Shown here: positions 1 through 6,332 of the stretch, piece by piece
Layout: every line of letters starts with the position of its first letter
How positions within the stretch are numbered: the first letter of the stretch is position 1
NCBI GenBank assembly: GCA_009924965.1
Contig: RFQN01000050.1
Coordinates: 1 to 8,912 of the forward strand
DNA: 8,912 bases
Direction of reading: 5' to 3'
Origin: Verrucomicrobiota bacterium
Lineage (GTDB): Bacteria; Verrucomicrobiota; Verrucomicrobiia; Opitutales; UBA953
Notes under the pieces: model-generated
Seen by the model: the letters and a program-made list of their open reading frames with translations, nothing else
Told to the model about the DNA's origin: nothing
Databases searched by the model: none
Position numbers and translations under genes: made by a program

Positions 1-974
1 CTGGAGAGCGTCTGCGAGTCGACGGAAGGCAGGTTGACCGCATTGGCCGGCGAGCCGCCGCTGAGGACGGTGATGGCCGCTTCGGCGACTTCGACGCCGA
101 CGTTTTCCTGGGCTTCGGCCGTGGAGGCGCCGAGGTGCGGAGAGAGGTGGGCCTTCGGAAGGGCGCGGAGCGGGTGGTCCTTGGCCATCGGCTCGTCGAC
201 GAACACGTCGAAGCCGCAACCGCCGCATTGGCCGGACGTGAGCGCGGCCACGAGGGCGGCCTCATCGACGATGCCCCCGCGGGCGCAGTTCACGATCTTC
301 ACGCCCTTCTTCATCTTGGCGAACGCCGCAGTGTTGACCATGCCTTCGGTCTGCGGGGTCAGCGGCATGTGGACCGTGATGTAGTCGGAAAGCACGAACA
401 CCTCGTCGAGGGTCGACATGGTCACGCCGAGGGCCTTGGCGCGGGCTTCGGTGAGGTAAGGGTCGTAGGCGAGGACCTTCATGCCGAAGGCGTTGGCGCG
501 CTTGGCGACTTCGGCGCCGATGCGGCCGAGGCCGAGGATGCCGAGGTTCTTGCCGAAGAGTTCGGTGCCGGAGAGGGTCTTGCGGTCCCACTTGCCTTCG
601 CGCATCGACTGGACGGCTTCGGGCACCGGGCGGGCCAGGGAGAGCAGGTGGGTGAAGGTCAGCTCAGCGGTCGCGATGGTGTTGCCCGAAGGGGTGTTCA
701 TCACGATGACGCCGCGCTCGGTGGCGGCATCGACGTCGATGTTGTCGACGCCCACGCCGGCACGGCCGACGCAGACGAGGCGGGGGGCCGCGGCGAGGAC
801 TTCGCGGGTGATCTGGGTTTCGGAGCGGACCAGGATGGCGTCCACGTCGGCGACGAGGGCGAGGACCTTCTCAGGGGTCGAGCCATAGGCTTCGACGACC
901 TCGTAACCCGGCTGGGCTTTGAGGAGGGCGACCCCGGTGGCGGAAATTTTGTCGGCGACGAGTACCTTAGGCAT
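1..974 (-). CDS. serA: D-3-phosphoglycerate dehydrogenase, 3' end cut by window edge
   Basis: This enzyme oxidises 3-phosphoglycerate to 3-phosphohydroxypyruvate with NAD+, the first committed step of the phosphorylated serine pathway in the cytosol. The visible 324 residues begin MPKVLVADKI. They carry the N-terminal substrate-binding part (RAGVGVDNID near 71-80, NTPSGNTIATAE near 93-104), the Rossmann dinucleotide motif GLGRIG (148-153), and the D-2-hydroxyacid dehydrogenase active-site set: Arg in NCARGGIVDE (R232), Glu in DVFVDEP (E261) and His in SPHLGAST (H280). The sequence after the His (HLGASTAEAQENVGVEVAEA, then NAVNLP) resembles long type I enzymes, so an intervening domain and a C-terminal ACT serine-feedback domain probably lie beyond the left edge; this is inference. 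The ATG at 972-974 fits the family N-terminus but has no Shine-Dalgarno sequence. The usual small residues before DVF are partly replaced by cysteines (GQCGGCGFDVF). Confidence 0.95.
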   Translation of the reverse strand, partial: MPKVLVADKISATGVALLKAQPGYEVVEAYGSTPEKVLALVADVDAILVRSETQITREVLAAAPRLVCVGRAGVGVDNIDVDAATERGVIVMNTPSGNTIATAELTFTHLLSLARPVPEAVQSMREGKWDRKTLSGTELFGKNLGILGLGRIGAEVAKRANAFGMKVLAYDPYLTEARAKALGVTMSTLDEVFVLSDYITVHMPLTPQTEGMVNTAAFAKMKKGVKIVNCARGGIVDEAALVAALTSGQCGGCGFDVFVDEPMAKDHPLRALPKAHLSPHLGASTAEAQENVGVEVAEAAITVLSGGSPANAVNLPSVDSQTLS

Positions 975-1001
975 GGTGGTGGCTAATAAAGATTGGTTTG
1001 A

Positions 1002-1031
1002 GTCATAAATGCCCGACCTTGGCAATGGCAA
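1002..1031 (-). promoter_or_regulatory. candidate sigma-70-like promoter for serA
   Basis: On the minus strand a TTGCCA (1026-1031) is followed 18 nt later by TATGAC (1002-1007). These match the -35 and -10 consensus at 5 of 6 and 4 of 6 positions. The -10 element lies 27 nt upstream of the serA ATG, implying a short leader of roughly 20 nt. It sits in the only gap between serA and the helicase gene, in locally more AT-rich DNA. No operator or riboswitch-like structure is obvious. The call rests on pattern matching only, and the spacing is one base longer than ideal. Confidence 0.35.
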
Positions 1032-1067
1032 GCCACTACCCCGGTTTGGGCTGTCATAACGGTAGGG

Positions 1068-1084
1068 GCCGGCTCAGAGCCGGC
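1068..1084. repeat. 17-bp perfect palindrome over the helicase stop codon
   Basis: Two 8-bp inverted arms, GCCGGCTC and GAGCCGGC, flank a single central base (1076). The helicase TGA stop (1074-1076 on the minus strand) lies in the middle. As RNA it could form a 7-bp GC-rich stem with a 3-nt loop. No U-run follows it, so it is not a canonical intrinsic terminator. It might weakly terminate, stabilise the 3' end, bind a protein, or be chance in GC-rich DNA. Confidence 0.4.
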
Positions 1085-3125
1085 GGTGGGCATAATCCGC
1101 CAATTCGTAACAATCCGGGCTCATTTCCTCGAGGAAACGACAAGGGTCGAGGGGGCGGTAGCCTTCGCCGGAAACCGCGAAGCGCGGCGCGAAGAGGTAG
1201 AGCATGTTTTCGGCCCGGGTGCAGGCGACGTAGAACAGCCGGCGTTCTTCTTCGACGTCGCCGTCCTCGATGGCTCGTGTGAGCGGCAGCAAGCCGTCGG
1301 CGACGCCCAGCAGGAAGACGATGGGGAACTCCAAGCCCTTGGACTGGTGGATGGTCGTCAGGCGCAGCATGTCCTGATCGGGCTCCGGCTTCTTGTCCGA
1401 AGATTCGCCGTTGAGCAGCACGACTTGCGCGACGAGGTCGCCCAGGTCTTCGAACTTCGCGGCGAAGCCGATCAGGCCGGTGAGGTCCTGTTCGCGGTCC
1501 TTCCAATCCGGGAAAAGCGTCTTGAGGTGCGAGCCGTACCAACCCTCGATGCAGACGCGGGTCGTCTCGGCGGGCGTGCGCGCGACCTTTTCCTCGGAGC
1601 GGTCGCGGGCGGCGGTGAAGAGGTCGGCCGCCGGGTTGGTCGGCGCCGGCTTCTGGCGGGCTGCTTCGATGCCTTCCAGCATATCCTCGAGCGTGATTGT
1701 CAGATCGTTGAAATCGTCCTTCGCGGATTCGGGTACCTTCTTAAGCACGGCGGGATCGCGGAGGGCGCGCACCATGCCGCGGCCTTGGGTCAGTTCGATG
1801 TCCTTGGCCGCGCGGGTGATCTTGTCGGCCGCGACCGGACCGACTTTGGGTAGCAGGCAGAGCAGGCGGGAGAGCGCGACCTGGTCCGACGGGTTCTGGA
1901 TGAAGCGCAGGTGGGCGAGGACGTCCTTGACGTGGATGAGGTCGAAGAACTTGTGGCCGCTGGTGATGACGAACGGCACGCCGAGCGCGTTGAGTTCCAT
2001 CTGCAGCTCGAGCGACTGGTAATGCGCACGGTAGAGCACGTGGATATCGGCCAACGGGTGGCCCTCGTTGTGCAGCTGGAGGATCTTGCGGCCGATGAGC
2101 TTCGCCTGTTGCGACGTGTCGCCGACCGTGAAGACCGTGGGCGGCTGGCCGCCGCCGCGGACGGCCTTGAGGCGGCGGTCGAAGCCTTCGACGCGCGGGC
2201 GATGGCTGAGGATCTCGTTGGCGAAGGCCAGGATCTCGGGCGTCGAGCGGTAGTTGGTGTCGATCGAATGGATCAACGTGCCGGGGTGGCGGCTGGGGAA
2301 GGCCACGATGTTCTCCCAGTCGGCGCCGCGCCACGTGTAGATGCACTGCGCGTCGTCGCCCACGGCCATGATCTGGTGATGCGACGCGAGCAGGTCGATG
2401 ATGCGGCTCTGCAGGCGGTTGGTGTCCTGGAACTCGTCCACGAGCAGGTGCTGGAAGCGCCGGCGGTAGTGTTCGAGCGCCGCTGGGTCGGTCTCCAGCA
2501 CGCGCAGCCACAGCACGAGCAGGTCGTCGAAGTCGCAGACATTGCGCTCCTTCTTCGCGGCCTCATAGGCGTCGCAGAAGCCGACCAGTTTCTCGGGGCC
2601 GCCCTTCATCCAGTCGAGGCGTTCGCTGATGACTTCCGCCACGGGGCGCAACGTGTTGCGGGCGTGCGAATACGCGTCGAGGATGACCGCGGCCTTCGGG
2701 TTGGTCTTGTCCTTGATGAACGCGCCGTCGGCCGCCTTGACGATTTCCGAGAACAGCTGCTCGGATTCCTTCTGGTCAAGGATGGTGAAATCGGGCGAGC
2801 GGCCGGCCGCGAGGGCGTTGCGGCGCAGGATGCGTTGGCCGATGGAGTGGAACGTCCCGCCCCAGAACTGACCGCGGGGAACGCCCGTGAGGTCTTCGAC
2901 GCGTTCGAGCATCTCCTTGGCCGACTTATTGGTGAACGTCAGCAGCAGGATGTCCCAGGGCTTGGCGCCTTGGTGCAGCAGCCAGGCCACGCGGTAGGTG
3001 AGCGTCCGCGTCTTGCCCGAGCCGGCGCCAGCGAGCACGAGCGCAGGGCCGGGCGGCGAGGTCACCGCCGCGTATTGTTCCGCGTTCAGTTCGGCCCGAA
3101 AGTCGACAGGAGGCAGGCCGTCCAC
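1074..3125 (-). CDS. UvrD/PcrA/Rep-family superfamily 1A DNA helicase
   Basis: This is a 683-residue ATP-dependent 3'-5' DNA helicase of the UvrD/Rep/PcrA group, cytosolic, acting in repair or replication-fork restart. Superfamily 1 motifs appear in order: Q motif LNAEQYAAV (13-21), Walker A AGAGSGKT (32-39), motif Ia TFTNKSAKEM (63-72), Walker B VDEFQDTN (229-236), motif III GDDAQCIYTWRGA (256-268), motif IV NYRST (291-295), motif V TIHQSKGLEF (591-600) and motif VI FYVACTRAE (631-639). The segment HKFFDLIHVKDVLAHLRFI (391-409) is the usual 2B-domain region, and LLPKVGPVAADKI (424-436) looks like a helix-hairpin-helix. Length is close to Rep, and the protein ends soon after motif VI, without the long UvrD/PcrA C-terminal tail. 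The start codon is GTG (3123-3125), 3 nt after the lipA stop, with no Shine-Dalgarno sequence, so translational coupling to lipA is likely. Whether it is the UvrD, PcrA or Rep orthologue cannot be settled from the sequence alone. Confidence 0.95.
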   Translation of the reverse strand: MDGLPPVDFRAELNAEQYAAVTSPPGPALVLAGAGSGKTRTLTYRVAWLLHQGAKPWDILLLTFTNKSAKEMLERVEDLTGVPRGQFWGGTFHSIGQRILRRNALAAGRSPDFTILDQKESEQLFSEIVKAADGAFIKDKTNPKAAVILDAYSHARNTLRPVAEVISERLDWMKGGPEKLVGFCDAYEAAKKERNVCDFDDLLVLWLRVLETDPAALEHYRRRFQHLLVDEFQDTNRLQSRIIDLLASHHQIMAVGDDAQCIYTWRGADWENIVAFPSRHPGTLIHSIDTNYRSTPEILAFANEILSHRPRVEGFDRRLKAVRGGGQPPTVFTVGDTSQQAKLIGRKILQLHNEGHPLADIHVLYRAHYQSLELQMELNALGVPFVITSGHKFFDLIHVKDVLAHLRFIQNPSDQVALSRLLCLLPKVGPVAADKITRAAKDIELTQGRGMVRALRDPAVLKKVPESAKDDFNDLTITLEDMLEGIEAARQKPAPTNPAADLFTAARDRSEEKVARTPAETTRVCIEGWYGSHLKTLFPDWKDREQDLTGLIGFAAKFEDLGDLVAQVVLLNGESSDKKPEPDQDMLRLTTIHQSKGLEFPIVFLLGVADGLLPLTRAIEDGDVEEERRLFYVACTRAENMLYLFAPRFAVSGEGYRPLDPCRFLEEMSPDCYELADYAHRRL

Positions 3126-3128
3126 GGG

Positions 3129-4031
3129 TCAGGGCGTCGGCGCGGAGCGACGGGCGAGGAGGTCGAACTTCACGGCCTGTTCGTCGGCCTTGTAGGACGA
3201 GCGGACCAGCGGGCCGGATTCCACGTGCTTGACGCCGACGGCGAGCGCGAAGGTCTTCCATTCCGCGAATTCATCGGGATGGACCCAGCGGTCGATGGGG
3301 GCGTGTTCCTTGCTCGGCGAAAGGTATTGGCCGATCGTGAGGATGTCCACCTGCGCGGCGGCGATGTCCTTGATCAGTTGGGCGACTTCTTCCTTCTGTT
3401 CGCCGATGCCCAGCATGATGCCGGTCTTGGTGACGAACCCGCGGGACTTGGCGTGCTTGAGCACCCAGAAGGAGCGGTCATAGCGGGCGGTCTTGCGGAC
3501 GGGGCGCTGGAGGCGTTCGACCGTCTCGAGGTTGTGGTTGAGGATGTCGGGCTTGGCGTCGAGCAGGGTGTCCAGGTGTTCCTGTTCGCCGCGGAAGTCG
3601 GCCGGGAGGACTTCGATGGTGGTCTTCGGGCAACGGTGGCGGGTGGCCCGCACGGTGGCGGCCCAGACGGAGGCGCCGCCGTCCTTGAGGTCGTCGCGGG
3701 CGACGGAAGTGATGACCACGTGCTTGAGGTTCATCAGCGCGATGGATTCGGCCACGCGGGCGGGTTCGCCGAGGTCGAGTTCGCTGGGGCGGCCGGACAG
3801 GACGGCGCAGAAGGTGCAGGAACGGGTGCAGACGTTCCCGAGGATCATCACCGTGGCGCTGCCACGGGACCAGCATTCGCCCATGTTCGGGCACTGGGCG
3901 GATTGGCAGACCGTGTGGAGCTTGTGCTCGTCGACGTTCTTCCGGGTCTCGAGGTAGTCGGGACCGGTCGGAAGCTTGGCGCGGAGCCAGTCGGGTTTGC
4001 GGGCGGACTCGATCATCGGAAGGCTCACCAT
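3129..4031 (-). CDS. lipA: lipoyl synthase (radical SAM)
   Basis: LipA inserts two sulfur atoms at C6 and C8 of protein-bound octanoyl groups, making the lipoyl cofactor of 2-oxoacid dehydrogenases and the glycine cleavage system. The 300-residue protein has both iron-sulfur sets of the family. The auxiliary cluster cysteines are in CQSAQCPNMGEC (C42, C47, C53). The radical SAM CX3CX2C motif is CTRSCTFC (C68, C72, C75). The C-terminal RSSY (277-280), whose serine ligates the auxiliary cluster, is intact, as are TSVARDD (108-114) and ETVERLQRPVR (169-179). Length is normal. The start is taken as ATG at 4029-4031; an in-frame ATG five codons later (residue M6) is also possible, and neither has a clear Shine-Dalgarno sequence. 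The stop is followed after 3 nt by the helicase start, so the two probably share an mRNA. No lipB or dehydrogenase subunit is in the window. Confidence 0.97.
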   Translation of the reverse strand: MVSLPMIESARKPDWLRAKLPTGPDYLETRKNVDEHKLHTVCQSAQCPNMGECWSRGSATVMILGNVCTRSCTFCAVLSGRPSELDLGEPARVAESIALMNLKHVVITSVARDDLKDGGASVWAATVRATRHRCPKTTIEVLPADFRGEQEHLDTLLDAKPDILNHNLETVERLQRPVRKTARYDRSFWVLKHAKSRGFVTKTGIMLGIGEQKEEVAQLIKDIAAAQVDILTIGQYLSPSKEHAPIDRWVHPDEFAEWKTFALAVGVKHVESGPLVRSSYKADEQAVKFDLLARRSAPTP

Positions 4032-4060
4032 TGGCCGAACCGGGCGTTTTTCAACCCTAC

Positions 4061-4098
4061 AAAGAGAAAGGGGCGCCTTCCTCGCGGAAGACGCCCCT
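4061..4098 (-). terminator. intrinsic terminator after the outer-membrane protein gene
   Basis: A 7-bp GC-rich stem (4069-4075 with 4092-4098), one mismatch, and a further 5-bp stem (4077-4081 with 4086-4090) enclose a TCGC tetraloop. On the minus strand the hairpin is followed by the U-rich run TTTCTCTTT (4061-4069). It sits about 30 nt past the TAA stop of the beta-barrel gene, which makes it that gene's terminator. The opposite strand lacks a T-run after the hairpin, so it is directional. Confidence 0.8.
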
Positions 4099-4129
4099 GG
4101 GCTATGCTATATCCTAAGAGATTACCCTA

Positions 4130-4759
4130 TTAGAACGACTTCTTGAGCGTCACGGCCGTGATGCTCTTGCCGGCTTCGAGGTCCGAGTATGACACGGTGC
4201 CGGCGAAGCCGAGGACCGGGTAGGTCAGGGCGATCGAGTAGTCGTACTTCGAGCTGGCGGCGTCGGAACCGTAGTGGAGGCCGAGGTTGAGGCCCTTGAC
4301 GGCGGCGATGTCGTAGCTGTAGGCGGCTTCGTAGTAGTAGTCGGAGAGGGTGCCGTTCACGCCCTTGGAGACCTTGACGGTCACGCCCTTGTAGGAGGCG
4401 GAGACGTTGGCTTCACCACCATTGCTCGCGGTGCTGTAGGTGTAGTCGATATAGCCGACGGAGAGGTCGACTTGGCCGACCTTGAAGCCGTAGTTGGCGT
4501 AGAGGTCGACTTCGAGGTTACCGAGGGCCGTGGAGACGTTCGAAGCCCAGACGCCGGCGGTGAAGCCGTTCTTGAAGTCGGCGTCGAAGCCACCCTGGAC
4601 AGCGACCTTACCAGCGGTCTGCGAGAGACCGCGGAAGACGTAGTCGGAGGTGAAGCCGAGGTTGCCGGAGACGGCAGGACCCGAGGCAGGGGCAGCCGAC
4701 TGGGCCATGGCCGAGGCAGCGGTGAGGGTGAGGAGGGACAGGATGGTGGTGTGTTTCAT
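4130..4759 (-). CDS. small outer-membrane beta-barrel protein, TorF/Gcw_chp-like putative porin
   Basis: This is a 209-residue exported protein. Residues 1-19 form a signal peptide (MKHTTILSLLTLTAASAMA) with an AMA|Q cleavage site. The mature N-terminus contains SGNLGFTSDYVFRGLSQT (31-48), the hallmark opening of the TorF/Gcw_chp family of putative porins. The rest alternates aromatic and polar residues as in transmembrane beta strands (for example YANYGF, VGYIDYTY, YYYEAAYSYDI, YDYSIALTYPV). It ends in Phe, the usual C-terminal signal for beta-barrel assembly. The substrate is unknown. The ATG at 4757-4759 is chosen because it has a strong AAGAGGAAG ribosome site 7 nt upstream and begins the signal peptide exactly; a TTG seven codons upstream is in frame but unlikely. 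The gene has its own candidate promoter and terminator, so it looks like a separate transcription unit. Confidence 0.85.
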   Translation of the reverse strand: MKHTTILSLLTLTAASAMAQSAAPASGPAVSGNLGFTSDYVFRGLSQTAGKVAVQGGFDADFKNGFTAGVWASNVSTALGNLEVDLYANYGFKVGQVDLSVGYIDYTYSTASNGGEANVSASYKGVTVKVSKGVNGTLSDYYYEAAYSYDIAAVKGLNLGLHYGSDAASSKYDYSIALTYPVLGFAGTVSYSDLEAGKSITAVTLKKSF

Positions 4760-4763
4760 AGCA

Positions 4764-4772
4764 CTTCCTCTT
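4764..4772 (-). promoter_or_regulatory. strong ribosome binding site of the porin-like gene
   Basis: The minus strand reads AAGAGGAAG here, with the GAGG core 7 nt before the ATG at 4759. It fixes the start of the beta-barrel gene. It is the only convincing Shine-Dalgarno sequence among the seven gene starts visible in the window. Confidence 0.8.
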
Positions 4773-4810
4773 ATGCTCAACCTATGCCAAAGTGCCTAAA
4801 TACATCCTGT

Positions 4811-4839
4811 TATATAGTAATCAGGCGGTTTTAGGGCAA
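4811..4839 (-). promoter_or_regulatory. candidate promoter for the porin-like gene
   Basis: On the minus strand TTGCCC (4834-4839) and TATATA (4811-4816) are separated by 17 nt, in the AT-rich part of the gap between glgA and the beta-barrel gene. Initiation here would give a leader of about 45 nt. That leader includes a GCACTT (minus strand, 4790-4795) able to pair with AAGTGC (4761-4766) at the ribosome site. I found no convincing intrinsic terminator for glgA in this 133-bp gap. Confidence 0.4.
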
Positions 4840-4892
4840 AAGTCCCCTGAATGCTGTCGTTAATCGGGCAACGTCTGCCAAAAATTAGCCAC

Positions 4893-6332
4893 TCAGTGCT
4901 GCTGGATGGCTTTTCCGTAACAGACCAAGTGCGCTTGGGCGGATTTCAGCCAACTGAACTCCGCTTGCATCGCCTGTTTTTGGGCGGAAACGAAATCATC
5001 GGGGCGGGCATACAGGGCGAGGGCTTGCTCGATCGCCCAATCGACGGCCCCGACGTCGGTATGCTGGAAGACGATGCCCGTGCCTTGGCGGGTGGAGGGG
5101 TTCCAGTGGCGGACGGTGTCGGCCAGGCCACCGGTCGCGCGGACGATCGGGAGCGTCCCGTAGGCCATCGAATACATCTGGTTGAGTCCGCAAGGTTCGA
5201 AGCGGCTCGGCATGAGGAAGAAATCGCAGCCGGCTTCGATGCGGTGCGAGAGCGCATGGTCATAGCCGATGCGGACGCCGGCGCGGCCTGGGAAGTTGTC
5301 GGCCAGCCGACGGTACTCTTGTTCCAGCCAGCTGTCGCCGCTACCGAGCAGCACGAACTGCAGGCGGTCGGAGCGCAGGAACTTCGGAAGCACCTGCACG
5401 GCGAGGTCGAGGCCTTTCTGATCCCAGAGGCGGGAGATGACGCCGATCAGCGGAACGTCGGCCTGGGCCAGCTTGAACTCTTTCTGTAGGTCCTGCTTGC
5501 AGGTGCGTTTTCCGCTGAGGTCTTGGGCACTGAAGGTCTGCGCGAGATGCTTGTCCTTGTGGGCGTCCCATTCGTCGAGGTCGACGCCGTTGAGGATACC
5601 GTCGAGGCTGGCTTGCCGGCGTTGCACGACGTCCTGCAGGCCGAAGCCGAACGCCGGCGTCAGGATCTCCTGAGCGTAGGTCGGGCTGACGGTGATGACG
5701 CGCGTCGCGTGGAGGATGCCGCCCTTGAGGAAATTCACGCCGCCGAGGCATTCCAATTCCTCGGCCTTGAAGAGCCATTCGGGTAGGCGCAGGAAGGGTA
5801 GGATGCGGCGGCTCAGCAGGCCTTGATGCTGGAGGTTGTGGATCGACAGCACCGAGGCGCAACGGCCTAAGGGCGAAGCCTTCAGCGTGGTGTTGAGCAG
5901 CACGGGCACGAGGCCCGTGGTCCAGTCGTGGCAATGGATGACGTCGGGGATCCAGCCCAGTTGGAGGCAGGCGTCGAGCGCAGCTCGTCCAAAGAAGGCG
6001 GCGCGTTCCGCGGTGTCTTCACGGGCTGGGTAAATCTCGCGGGCGCCGTAGTAGTCCTCGTGCTCGATGAACCAGGCCTGTGCCTTCGGCGCGAGTTCCA
6101 GCGAGCGGACACGGCAGGCCGCTTTGGCAGGGTCGCCGCCGACGTCGACTTTCAGGGAATCCAGGAGCGTCCCCATTTTCTCGCGTCCCGGGACGGAGCC
6201 ATACAGCGGGGAGGCCACCCGTACCTCGTGCCCCAGCGCCGCTAGGTTCTTGGCCAAGGCGCTGGTGGCGTCGCCCAACCCGCCGGCTTTGGACCAAGGT
6301 GCGATTTCCGGCGTGATGTGGAGGATCTTCAT
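4893..6332 (-). CDS. glgA: glycogen synthase, ADP-glucose type (GT5)
   Basis: GlgA transfers glucose from ADP-glucose to the non-reducing end of alpha-1,4-glucan, the chain-elongating step of bacterial glycogen synthesis in the cytosol. The 479-residue protein has normal length and the GT-B two-domain layout. The N-terminal domain opens with the ADP-glucose loop KAGGLGD (15-21; KxGGL motif) and contains HCHDWTTGLVP (133-143) and SIHNLQHQG (163-171). The C-terminal domain contains ILNGVDLDEWD (246-256), SRLWDQKGLDL (300-310; R301 and K306 match the known nucleotide-binding Arg and Lys) and PSRFEPCGLNQMYSM (375-389; E379 is the conserved catalytic-site Glu), then RATGGLADTV (398-407). Its ATG (6330-6332) overlaps the exosortase stop by 4 nt (ATGA) and lacks a Shine-Dalgarno sequence, so it is probably translated by coupling. 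No other glycogen gene (glgB, glgC, glgP) is in the window. Confidence 0.97.
   Translation of the reverse strand: MKILHITPEIAPWSKAGGLGDATSALAKNLAALGHEVRVASPLYGSVPGREKMGTLLDSLKVDVGGDPAKAACRVRSLELAPKAQAWFIEHEDYYGAREIYPAREDTAERAAFFGRAALDACLQLGWIPDVIHCHDWTTGLVPVLLNTTLKASPLGRCASVLSIHNLQHQGLLSRRILPFLRLPEWLFKAEELECLGGVNFLKGGILHATRVITVSPTYAQEILTPAFGFGLQDVVQRRQASLDGILNGVDLDEWDAHKDKHLAQTFSAQDLSGKRTCKQDLQKEFKLAQADVPLIGVISRLWDQKGLDLAVQVLPKFLRSDRLQFVLLGSGDSWLEQEYRRLADNFPGRAGVRIGYDHALSHRIEAGCDFFLMPSRFEPCGLNQMYSMAYGTLPIVRATGGLADTVRHWNPSTRQGTGIVFQHTDVGAVDWAIEQALALYARPDDFVSAQKQAMQAEFSWLKSAQAHLVCYGKAIQQH

Noticed and set aside
135..986. Plus-strand open frame of 283 codons opposite serA
   Set aside because: It is a shadow of serA: biased His/Gly/Asp/Glu composition, no motifs, and serA in the opposite frame has all its active-site residues.
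1911..4133. A 740-codon open frame on the plus strand opposite lipA and part of the helicase
   Set aside because: It is antisense to two genes with complete family motifs. Its translation is low-complexity, rich in Val, Asp, Gly, Ala and Glu, as expected from the reverse complement of GC-rich codons, with no recognisable domain.
4760..4780. Upstream in-frame TTG start for the porin-like gene, adding seven residues
   Set aside because: It would put charged residues before the signal peptide and place the strong ribosome site inside the coding sequence; the ATG at 4759 fits both signals.
4274..4834. Plus-strand open frame of 186 codons opposite the porin-like gene
   Set aside because: It is a low-complexity Val/Gly/Glu shadow running through the porin's promoter region, with no domain.
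4834..4892. Possible glgA terminator hairpins (GGCA...TGCC and AGGG...CCCT pairings)
   Set aside because: The stems are only 4 bp and lack a proper following U-run; they are too weak to call.
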